Below are positions 38,201 to 50,200 of a DNA stretch of 64,000 bases, one piece after another. The DNA is from Orientallactaga sibirica (taxonomy: Eukaryota > Chordata > Mammalia > Rodentia > Dipodidae), in contig JAEOAD010000018.1 in the NCBI GenBank assembly GCA_036365145.1, positions 6,528,001-6,592,000 of the forward strand, read 5' to 3'. The first letter of the stretch is position 1; every line of letters begins with the position of its first letter. A model generated the notes under the pieces. It searched no databases. It was not told the origin of the DNA and saw nothing but the letters and a program-made list of their open reading frames with translations. The translations under genes were made by a program, and so were the position numbers.

Positions 38201-41200
38201 GTATTCTTGTCTGTCTTGTTTTGCCCTGGCCTGTTTTGTTTCTTATGCCCTTGGATCATAAAGGTTGCTGAGAATCTCTTAGCTTCTCTCAGGTCAGGTG
38301 TTAAATGAAGGTGAATAGTGTACTATATATATTCCCTGGGGTGTTTGTCTAAGATAAGGCAATTTGTAAAGTGGAAGGTAACAGTCTTCAATCTGGTGTG
38401 CTATTCCCTCACAGAGATTACTGTCCAATGAAGAGGAAAAGAACAGAGCCATCATTCAGGAAGTTTGCTTCTTGGTATCCTTTTCCTGGGACTGAGCATC
38501 ATCACCATAATATAAGGAGATATTGGCCTACATCAGATTTCCAGGAGGCTTCTGTGATGCTTCATTTGATGGGTTTAAATCAGCTATTAGATTTTTTGTT
38601 TGTTTGTTTTTGTTTTTTGAGGTAGGGTCTCACTCTAGCCCAGGCTGACCTGGAATTCACTATGTAGTCCCAAGGTGGCCTCAAACTCAGTGATCCTCCT
38701 ATCTCTGCCTCCCAAGTGCTAGGATTAAAGGTGTGTGCCACCATGCCTGGCGACATTTGCTTTCATCAGACTTGCTATAGACCATTTCTAGTGAAAAGGA
38801 GTTTTTCCTGTTCTTCAATAGTCAAAGTGAAGGCTCCAAGGTATTGAGAAGGGGGTTACTGTTTCTGTCCATGAAGTCACCATGCCAAGGGGATGGGCAG
38901 TTGCCATAGGGAGAGTAATGTTCCTCTGATGACCCCGAGTGAAGGCTGTGTGGATAGCCACCATACCTTCAGGCTTCGATGTGATGACTTCTTTTTTTTT
39001 TTTTAACTTATTTATTTATTATTATTATTTTAGTTTTTCAAGGTAGGATTTCACTCTAGTCCAGGCTGACCTGGAATTCACTCTGTAGTCTCAGGGTGGC
39101 CTCGAACTCGTGGCAATCATCCTTGTATCTCTGCCTCCTGAGTGCTGGGATTAAAGGCATGTGCCACCACGCCCAGCTTTTTTACTATTTTTAAGCAGAG
39201 AAAATGAATGGACATAACAGGGCTTCTAGCCACTGCAGACAAACTAATTGCATGTGCCACTTTGTGCATCTGGTTTTATGTGAGTATAGGGGATTTGAAC
39301 CTGGGCCATCTGGCTTTGCAGGTGAGCACCTTTAACCTCTGAGCTATCTCTGCAGCCCTTGATGTGGCTTCTTGACAGCCATCTTGCTTGAGCACCTTCC
39401 CCTGCATAGATGGCAGATGATGGGCTTTTCTTGCCTGTTCTTCTCTACCACATGTATCATCCTGGAGCAAGAGACCTGGCCCTCAATGCTAGGAGAATCT
39501 GCTTCCCTTTCTGTCCAGGCTCTGTCTTCTGAGAGTCCACTGCTGCCTGTGCTTTGGATAGAGTGAACATAGTCACTCTTCACAGTCTTCCTGCTGTGGA
39601 GCCCCTGAGATCCTCTGAATGGCTGCTCACATCTCTGCTAGCTTCTGTCACAGCCTTCGGTTCATCGTCCTCACCTCTCCTTCCCTCATTTTGCTCAGAA
39701 GCTAGCTGCTCGGCCAGGCTGAGATGTATGGAAGTTCTGGTATCACACATACGTTCTCTTAATGCTGTGAACATTTATTTATTTATTATTATTATTATTT
39801 TTATTATTATTATTATTTTTGGTTTCTTGAGGTAGGGTCTCACTCTGGTCCAGGCTGACCTGGAACTCACTATGTAGTCTCAGGGTGGCCTCGAACTCTC
39901 GGCGGTCCTCCTACCTCTGCCTCCCGAGTGCTGGGATTAAAGGCGTGCGCCACCACGCCCGGCTAACATTTATTTTTAAGTGCAGAGTTGTGAACCTGTT
40001 TATGTACATTCTCCTTTAACAAGAAACGTGCAGAAAAAACTTTCCGGCCACCCCAACATTGTCCAGTTCTGCTCTGCAGCATCCATAGGAAAAGAGGAAT
40101 CGGATACTGGGCAAGCTGAGTTCCTCCTGCTTACTGAACTCTGTAAAGGTCTGCCTTGGAATCTAAGTTGTTGCTTTTTGACATGTTTGAACAGTCATGA
40201 AATATTCCTAGGTGTTCTCAAAGTACAATGGTCATAACTGAAAGATCCATCCACCCATCCAGTGGTCTTCTCGTCATTTCATTTGGATAAGCTTGGGTAT
40301 GGCCTTCACACGTCTCAGGATCTTATCACATCTTTCTCCCAAGACAGCAAAGGCTGGCATGCAGTGGACCCTCAGTGTGTGAACTGTGAAGGATAAACAG
40401 GCACATACCCCTGGCTGTGTGGTGTATTCTCACAAGCTGAGGAGAGCAGAGGTAGCCTTTAGTATGTATGACCTCATCAAGGTCAAGAAGCCTCCTAGGT
40501 CCATTGGCAGGACAGAGAGAATCCAATGGATGAGGAAGCACCTTGGGGGGAATCTCAAAGGCAGAGTGGTTGCATGAATGACTGCGGGTGATGCTTGAGG
40601 CAAGCCTTCCAGCCTCTGCCTTTGCCAGATCCAATGCTCTGGATGTGAAACAGAAATGCTGAGTGTCTGCCAAATGTTGTGTCCTTCCCAGCTTGGCCTT
40701 GCTGAGAGAATACTTCTCTGAGGGGCACAGTACAAATGACTGTTTGTGTGTGTATCTGGGCAGTGAGTGTAGAGAGAGGAGAGGCCAAGAGTGGGGGAGG
40801 AACAGTAGGGGAGACTGAGGCAGAGCCCAGCCATGCAACAGCTGCTGCCCATAAGCCAGTCCCTCCTCAGTGGTCTGGAGCAAAGCTTTTGAGATGGTTG
40901 GAGTGGGCACAGAGCAATGGGAGCCAGCACATGAGAACAGATTGGAGTGCTGGGGAGCTATGGGACAATTTGGGGGAGCAGAAATGACTTGTCTCTCATT
41001 CAGAGTGGTGTAGAGCATGTGAAATTGGCAGCCACAAGTGAGCTGATGAGGTTCCTGTGCTCAGTGGGACAAGGCAGAATCTGCGTGGGTCACACGTGAG
41101 CACTTGGTTGGCAGAGGCAAGGGGTTGCATTTGGGGTGCAGACTGCTTCCACAGGGCTTTAAGCCCTGGCCATTCTCCTTCATATGCACCTTACCTTATC

Positions 41201-44200
41201 TCTGCTCTTGCATTAATACCTCAAATGGATATTTGTGCAATGGCTTTGTTTTCACAGCCTTTTATTTTGAAATCTTAAACCTGTTGGAACCTTGAAAGAA
41301 GCTCAGTGGATAGCTGAGATTTTCACGCTTAACATGTCTCATAGCTGATTTGTCTTTCTCTTGTGTTCTTACTGAACATTTAAAGACGAGCTGCAACAAA
41401 AAAAGGTTTTTTTTTTTTTTTGACAGGACAGTGTCTTATTCTAGCCAAGACTGTTCTAGAACGGAACAGCATTGATCCTTTTTCCTTAACTTCCTGAGTG
41501 CTGGGATTACAAGCCTATGTCACCATGCTGGGCTCAAGACCAGAACTTTTTTGTGTGAATCAACTGAGAACAGGGACCTTTTCACTACAGTGTCAGTTGT
41601 ACATCCTAGAAAACCTTTGTGACTCAATTTGGATATTAACATACAGTCATCATCCTGATTATCAGATGGACTCTCACACTGCAGTGCTGGTGTGCGCAGT
41701 CTGGCACTACCCACTGCAAGCATCTGCTGTGTCTTAGATACATTAGGAAGGCAGCTTGGGCTACATAGCAAGACCTTGTCTGAAATAAAACAAACAAACC
41801 CTCTTCATTCTCAACAAGTATGAGCTATTGAATATGGGCCAATTAAAACCAGCATTGCAGTCACAGAGCTCAGGTCAGCACCTCTAATCTCACTTCCTGG
41901 TCCAGGGCCTGGCTAACACTTTACCTGTTTCTCCTGGTTGATGCATACCTGTAAGGTAGAGGTAGTGGTGGCTGGGAGAGATTTGGTCCTTCCAGAGTAA
42001 AGAGCCAGGGTGGAGCCGCACAGCAGGGCATTCTGGGCTGGGCTGTGGACATAAGCCTAGAATGTCTGCTCAGAAGTCAAATTCCAAGAGGCCCCAGGCT
42101 GACCTACAGTGAAATTGGAGACACACACATTTTGAATGTCAGGATCTCAAGTCTGCTGTACCTCCTCAAGCTTAATATTGGCTATATGTGCAGGCACTGG
42201 GGGCCATATAGTGTCCAAGAAAAGTGAATAGTCTCAGCTGAAGTCAGAGCCAGGGCTGGGTAGTTGGTAATGTTAGTGCTGGTGAGGAAATGAGGGAAGG
42301 AAAAGAGGTCCACATTCAGGTGGAGTAGGAAGGCCTGGGAAGAGGGTATTGTCCACGAGCTGAAAGAGGTTAGCTGAAGGGAACAGCGGGGGTCAAGGTC
42401 CTGAGACAGGTGTGTGGGATGGGGGGAGGTTAGCAAGGCTAGAGTGCCACATACCTGGGGAGCAGGAGAGAGACAAGGTCACTGAGAGTGGGAGAGAGAA
42501 TAGCTGGTGATTGCTGACTGTGGGGCCTGGTGACTATGGCCCTAGTGCTGAGCAGGAGCCAAAGTGGGCTGAGCAGAGCCTCATGGGGGCTATTTGGTGA
42601 GCAGGGTACAGGGGCTCTGGGCTAAGGAGAGGGCAGAGGCAATAGTAAACTTAAAGCTATGACTGGAACAGGAAACCCAGGATAAAAACAGTGGCTGAGT
42701 CTGGGCAGAGTGAAGGCCACATAGGAGCGTAAAGGTTGGTCATTAGGCCCTCAGCTGGCCTGACCCAAGATCCCTGGCTTCATTGGTCTGGCCAGAGCCA
42801 AGAACAATCAGGTGGTGTCAGACACTGCAGGCCTCTTGGAGCCACCCAGCATTCATGGTGTGCATGATTGGAGTTGTACACGTAGTCTCAGAAATATTGC
42901 ATGAACTGGTAACTAGCCATCTGGTATCTAAGGAGATTTAGTGGCTTCATAAGATGCTTAGGATTCATGTTACTTGTTTCTCTGTAGTTTCTACTCACCA
43001 TGTGCCAGCTCCACAATCATTAGGTGGCACTGGTGTGTTTGTGGATCTTCTTTTCTTCCTCTGCCTCCCCAGCTGCCTGATTATGATTTGTGTTTCAGTC
43101 CAGGGCTCTGTTACTTGCTTATTTTTGTCCCAGGACTTCTTCATGCCACCTCCTGCCCTTCCACTGGGGGAAAAGAGGTGCCCCATATCCAGAGCTGCAG
43201 GGATACCTTTGTAGTTATCTTTCTGAAGCAGTTGAAGGAACAGCCGGAGTGACAGTGGCTGGGAAAACACCTTGACTGAAGCTTCAGAAATGCCACACAC
43301 ACTTGGGCCACCACAAATAGAGCCTGAACCCAACCCATTGCCAGGCAGTGTGCAGCATTGTGAGCCCTGGTGACTAAATTCACTTGTCTCCTTTAGGGCA
43401 GCTGGTGGAGTTTCTCAAGAGAGTTGAATGTAAAGGCCCCCTGCCCTGTGACACTGTCCTGAAGATCTTCTACCAGACGTGCAGAGCAGTGCAGCACATG
43501 CACAGGCAGAAACCACCCATCATCCACAGGGACCTCAAGGTACCAGCCAGGGTCTCAGTGCTGACTGGGTCTACCTCCACATCCTGCTCCCCTGCCTTGG
43601 GGTCAGACCTTGGTAGCAAGGGAAACTTTGGGACCACTTTACCAGTCCTCTGAGCGCTGAAGTTGGCTTTTCGTGCACTGGGTTTTTGCTCATTTGGAAC
43701 CAACATTGTGTGAGATGTGAGATGAGGACAACACCCTTTTCTCTACCTGGATGCCCAGTGGCTCTGCATTCTGAGCACATGTCTGCCCACATGCTGATTG
43801 ACCTATGCATTGGTTACTTTGTTGTTGCTGTGACCAAATACCTGAGAGGAAGCAGCCTTTAGGAAGGAACGGTTCACTCAAGTAAATCACTCACGGTTTG
43901 AGGTCGCAGTCCATCATGGCAGGGAAGGCACAGCAGCAGGCACCTGAAGTAGCTGGTCACATTCGTTCTACAGTCAAAGCAGAGAGAGGTGAATGATGAT
44001 GCTTGGCTTGCTTGCTTCTTTTTATTCAGTCTGGGACCCCAGCCCATGGAACGGTGCTCTCACAGTTAGGATGAGTCCTCCACTTCAGGTAAACTATTTT
44101 AGAAAATCCCTCACAGACAGTCCCAGAAATTTGTTTCTATGGTAATTCTAAATCCTGTCAAGTTGACAAGCAGAGATGAACCATCACAAGTCTACTCCTT

Positions 44201-44221
44201 GTCTTTTCAAGCTCAAATATA

Positions 44222-44258
<37 letters not shown>

Positions 44259-47200
44259 GTTTTTCGAGGTAGGGTCTCACTCTAGCCCAGGCTGACCTGG
44301 AATTCACTATGTATTCTCAGGATGGCCTCAAGTGATCCTCCTACCTCTGCCTCCTAAGTGCTGGGATTAAAGACATGAATCACCACACCTCGCTCAGATA
44401 TATCACTTTAGCCATAGCTTTCTGCCCTTTGTCCCCATAGGGTAATGGCCATCTCATAATGCAAAATGAGTTCAGTCCAACTTCAAAAGTCCCCAAAGAT
44501 TTAACAGTCCTAACACTATTCAAAGCTGTAAGAGCAGTCTTTTCTGAGACTCGGAATCTTTTAACTGTTAGCAGCTCCTATAAGAACAAACAAGTTAGGA
44601 TTTTCAACAAAGAATGACATTCCCAATCCCAAAAGGGGGAATAGAGAGGGCAAGGATAGAATCTGAAAACTAGCAAGGCAAACTCCAAATCCTGCAGTTC
44701 TATGTCCAGCATCTGAGACTTGTTATGGAATCATCTAGGCTCCAAAGGGCTTGGGTAGCCTCCTTCCTCCAGCACTGTTTCCTGTGGCCTCTTTATGGGG
44801 GCAGCTCCACTCCATGCCTGCAGCTTTCCTTGAGAGATATTCCATGGTTCTGGTATCTCCAATACCTAATGTCTCCATTGCAAATAAGGTTCATCTTCAT
44901 AACTTCACACAAGTGGCCTGTCAGGGCCTTCTTGAAAAAATGTGAGCCCCCGCCTCAGCAGTTCTCTGGAACCATGGTGTAGCACTCTATGGCACCCTCA
45001 ATCTTCATGCCTCCAAAACCTACCAGGTGGATGACATTGACAAGTTCTGCTGCCAGCTTGAGATGAAGCCTGGCCCCCTTGGGCCTATAGCTGTGGTGGC
45101 TTCTGTATGCTTCTAGGCTGACCTTGACAAAACATTTCCATATAAGGTTGTGTTTGAGCAATAAACCCCCTCATTTTAGGCCTTTTTCCTTCAAATGAAT
45201 GAGTATTTTCACAAGATAGATCCTCTTATGGTGGAGTTTTGCTCTCAGGAGACCCTTCTGTTGCCTCATACAGTGCCAGAGGTTAATCTTCAGTGGTGCT
45301 GAGCTCTTTAATTCAATAGCCTGAATGCTATTCTGTTGAGGTTTCCACTACTGAACAAATCAGTCCATTCCTTGTTTTAAAATATATTTTTATTTATTTA
45401 TTTGACAGAGAGAAAGAGGCAGAGAGAGAGAGAGAGAATGGGTGCACCAGGGCATCCAGTCGCTGCAAATGAACTCCAGATGCATGTGTCCCCTTGTGCA
45501 TCTGTCTTACGTGGGTCCTGGAGAATTGAACCGGGGTCCTTTGGCTTTGCAGACAAACGCCTTAACTACTAAGCCATCCTTCCAGCCCACATTCCTTGTT
45601 TTAGTTTGGTTTTTTTGAGGCAGGGTCTCACTACAGCCCATGCTGACCTGGAACTCACTCTGTAGTTCCAGGCTGGCCTCTAACTCACAGTGCTCTTTCT
45701 ACCTCTGCTCCCCAAAGTGCTAGGATTAAAGGTGTGTGCCACCACATCTGACTCCACTTTTTGCAAGCAGAGAGAGAAGAGACAGAATAGGCATGTCAGG
45801 CCCTCTAGCCACTACAAACAGACTTCAGATGCATGCATGTGCCTCTTTGTGCATCTGGTTTTACATGGGTACTGGGGAGGTGCCTTAACCACTGAGCCTT
45901 CTCTACAGCCCAAATCCCCATTTCTTTTGAGTTCAGGGTCTTGAAATTCTGCCGTTTTGTTTTGTTTTGTTTTTTTGTTTTTGAGTTAGGGTCTCACTCT
46001 ACCCCAGGCTGACCTGGAATTCACTATGTAGTCTTAGGGTGACCTTGAACTCAGGGTGATCCTCCTACCTCTGCTTCCCGAGTGCTGGGATTAAAGGCAT
46101 GTGCCACCACGCCCAGCTCCTCCTGCCTTTTTATCCTGAGTAGTAGGGTTACAAGCATGTCCACAATATCTGGTGTCATACATTGCTTCTGATCAGGAAG
46201 AAATTAAGACATGGCATGTCTCCCCTTTAAGAAATCCCCTTTGCTGGCCTCTGTGTAGAACCTTCTTCCACTCAGCCTGCTGGGGACTGTAGAGTGTGTG
46301 CAGTTGAGATGCTATTAGGCCTGTCAAGTCCTTGGGGTTGCCCCTGGCAACCAGCAGCCTATACTTTGGGTAGTGAATTTGCCTGAGAAGGCCCTGATCT
46401 TGTCTAATGTTCCTTCTGTCTTTGCTGAGGTCCAGGCTTAGTCTGTGCCCTAAGTTGATAAGGATTATCTTCTGGAATTTTTCAGGTTGAAAACTTGTTG
46501 CTTAGTAACCAGGGAACCATTAAGCTGTGTGACTTTGGCAGTGCCACGACCATCTCCCATTATCCTGACTACAGCTGGAGCGCCCAGAAGCGAGCAATGG
46601 TGGAGGAAGAGGTGAGGCTGGCACTGGAGCTTGTACTCTTAGGAAGCAGTCCCTCAGTCCCTTTCCCCTTGTGCTCTTCTTATGTCTGTTCATTCTTTGC
46701 GTGAAAGCATAAGTATGTTTCTGTAAATTAAGATGCCAACAGACTTCCTGGCATCAGGTCCTGGGGGCAACATCTTGCTCATAGCTGCATTTTGCTGGTT
46801 TGTGGCCACAGATCCAACCTGAATGGGTGATTCATTTCATATTAGGCTCCTCAGCTTCAGCCTGACTCTTAAGTATCTTAATCCTGTTTTATTTCTTGCA
46901 ACTTTGCTGTTGTCTTAAAAGACACATAACATAAATGTTGCCATTGTAATCATTTTAAATGCAGTTTCCAGTATGAAGGCAGTTACAATGCTATGTAGAA
47001 TTCACCACCATCCATTTCCATAACTTTTCCTTTATTCCAAACCTGGCATTTGTGTTTTTGTTCTTTTGGCTTTTCGAGATAGGGTCTCACTCTAGCCCAG
47101 GCTGACCTGGAATTCACTATGTAGTCTCAAGGTGGCCTCAAACTTACAGTGATCCGGGCTGGAGAGATAGCTTAGGGGTTAAGGCACCTGCCTCCTAAGC

Positions 47201-50200
47201 CTAAGAACACTGGTTCCAATCTCCAGTGGTTCCAGTCTCCAGGTCCCACGTTTAGCCAGATGCAAAGTGATGCAAGGGCGCAATGCTGCACTTGACCACA
47301 AGGGGGCACACACATCTGGATTTTGTTCACAGCAGCTGAGACACTGCTGGCACGCCACTCTCCCTCCCTCCCTCCCTCCTCTCTCTCTCTCTCTCTGTCT
47401 CTCTCTCAAAAAAAAAAAAATAAAAAATAAAAAGTTTTTTAAAAAAACTTACAGTGATCCACTCATAGTGATCCTCCTACCTCTGCTGGGATTAAAGGCA
47501 TGTGCCACCACACGGGGCTCTTTTTTTCTTTTTTTTTTTTTTTTTGAGGTAGGGTCTCACTCTGGCCCAGGCTGACCTGGAATTAACTATGTAGTCTCAG
47601 GCTGGCCTCAAACTCATAGCAATCCTCCTGCCTCTGCCTCCTAAGTGCTGGGATTAAAGGCGTGCGCCACCATGCCCAGCACGGGCTCTTTTTTTTTTTC
47701 TTTTTGGTTTTTCAATATAGGGTCTTGCTTTTAGGCCAGGCTGATTTGGAATTCACTGTGTAGTCTCAGGGTGGTCTCTGCCTCCCAAGTGCTGGGATTA
47801 AAGGTGTTTCCCACCATGCCCAGCTTGTGTTTGTTCTTTTTTTAAAAAAGATATTTTTTATTTTTGTTTATTTATTTCATGGGGAAAGAGGCAGGGAGAG
47901 AGAATGGGTGCACCACAGCATCCAGCCACTGCAAATGAACTCCAGACACATGTGCCACCTTGTGCATCTGGCTTATGTGGGTCCTGGGGAGTTGAACCTG
48001 GGTCCTTTGACTTTGCAGGCAAGAGCCTTAATCACTAAGCCATATCTCCAGCACAGTTTTTTTTTTTTGTTGTTGTTGTTGTTGGTTTTTCGAGGTAGGG
48101 TTTCACTGTAGTCCAGGCTGACCTGGAATTCACTATGTAGTCTCAGGGTAGCTTCGAACTCTTGGCGATCCTCCTACCTCTGCCTCCCGCGTGCTGGGAT
48201 TAAAGGCATGCACCACCATGCCAGCTCAGTTTTTGTTGTTTTTAAGAATGATTTAGAAGCATACTTTACTGAGAGACCTGGCAGCTCAGTCCAGGTGGCT
48301 CCTGTAGGAAGATGGACTGCATCCTCATAACATATGTCCCATTCCATAGCAGCTGACACTTCATAGAGTTTATGTGCCCTGCACATACAAAAACACTACA
48401 GAGCAGGGGAATGGTCCTGGGGCAGGGAAGCCCTGGGTGTACAGGTGCATAAGATGTGATGAGCAGACATTTCTGCTCTGGCAGGGCCATGAGTCTGTCA
48501 TGGCAGGTTTGCCAGATGAAGCTGTTTCAGAGCCTTTCATCAGGAGGGTACACCTGTTCTAAAGGCTGCTGCCATGGAGGAAGGCACAGCTAGCCTGACA
48601 TGCTTCCCATGGGGGACACTTGTATTTATTCCTTAACAAAAACAGGCCCTATTTTGTCAAAGGCATGGTTTCATCACATCCAGAGCCATGTTTTTCGGAT
48701 CATCCATATACCTGTGAGTCCTCACCTTTGCAAAGGTCATGCAAAACTCCAAACAGTAAAGTGTAGTCTGGTTCTCTAGTTGGGTTTTCAGAATGTAAAG
48801 TCCAAGAAGGCTGGTGAGCTCTCAGGAAGGAATCCCTTCCCTTGCTAAGCAGTGTCCCATGCTACCCTTCAGCCCATTGTGAACTATTCAGTGTCAGTAG
48901 ATAGCAGTGTGTCAGTCACCCTTCTGGATAGACCATTTAGGTCAGTGTCACCTAGATTGTCCTTCCAGTAGAGTGCCTCTGTTCTGTTATCCCTTTCCTA
49001 TGCCCTACCCACCTGTGATAAGTAGTAGCAGTCCTATATGCCTTGCGTGATGGGTCCCCTGTTGTACATGGAACCAGGCTCACATCTCCTGGCTCATGTG
49101 GTGATGACACTTCTTAATCCACGTTTGGTATTTGTCTCCCCCTGTCGGTGCTGTGCACATCACTGAAGTGGGAGGCCCTGCACCTGCTCATGTTTTTGTT
49201 ATTCACAAAGATTTGGGTACCATTTTTTCTATGGTCACGATTCAGTGTGTCTTTACTTATTTTGGTGCAAAAATGTCCCAGATTTGCTTCACAGGGCTCC
49301 TGGGTTCTTCTGACATTTACCATCTGTTATGGTTTGAATGTGGCTTGATTTTTCTAGACTCATACCGTAGCTTAATCCTCACCATGACATAATCAAAGGG
49401 TGGAAACATAGTCTAGCTATGATGCTTAGGTTAGAGATGGGACCTTTGGGAAGGGATTAGTATTAGATAGGCATCATGGACCCCATGATTGAACTCTGGT
49501 GGCTTTCTAAGGAAGAAAAGCTGGAAGACACTTGGACATTTCCTTGTCTCTGCTATGTGATGGTCTGTGCTGCCTCAGGATGCTGCCAACAAGAAAGCTA
49601 TTTCCAGATGTGGTCTTTTGGCCCTGGACCAGAATCATGAACCAAAGTGAACCTTTCTTTTCAGCCTACCCAGCCTGTGGTATTGTGTTATTAACAATAG
49701 GAAACAGACTTATACACCATCATTTTGGAATACTTATGACTTTAAAATATGAGATATTCTGGTGACCACATGCCTAATTTACCCTGGCTCTAGGATAAGC
49801 TGCCTCCCTGAGAAGCATTGCCACTTTGGAGTGAAAATGGTGTAGAGACCAGACCACAGTCTGGGCACAGGTGTTCTCATCACTACTTGTGTGTCCATGT
49901 CCTTTGACTAGTCCACACAGTCACGTGGGTGAGCGTACACATCTCCAAGCAGCAATCCACATGTCTGCATGGCACCTGTACCCTGGTGTCCACCTTAGTG
50001 AGAGCTGAACTGTTGACCCCACCATGCCCCAGGCAGCTTCAGTATCACATGTGCCTAGCAACCTGCTGCAAGCACAGGGGTGATCTGACCTTTGCCGCTG
50101 CACCTCTTGGGTATGCTGTTAGACATAGCTTCCAGAAATTCCCACGTTTATTTTCTCCTTGAATATTGTCCTTACTCATTTCCAACACACTGGGGTTTAT

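Noticed and set aside
40326..41018. 230-codon minus-strand frame
   Set aside because: It lies within GAK intron 4. No recognisable domain, promoter or splice context, and several other frames overlap the same DNA.
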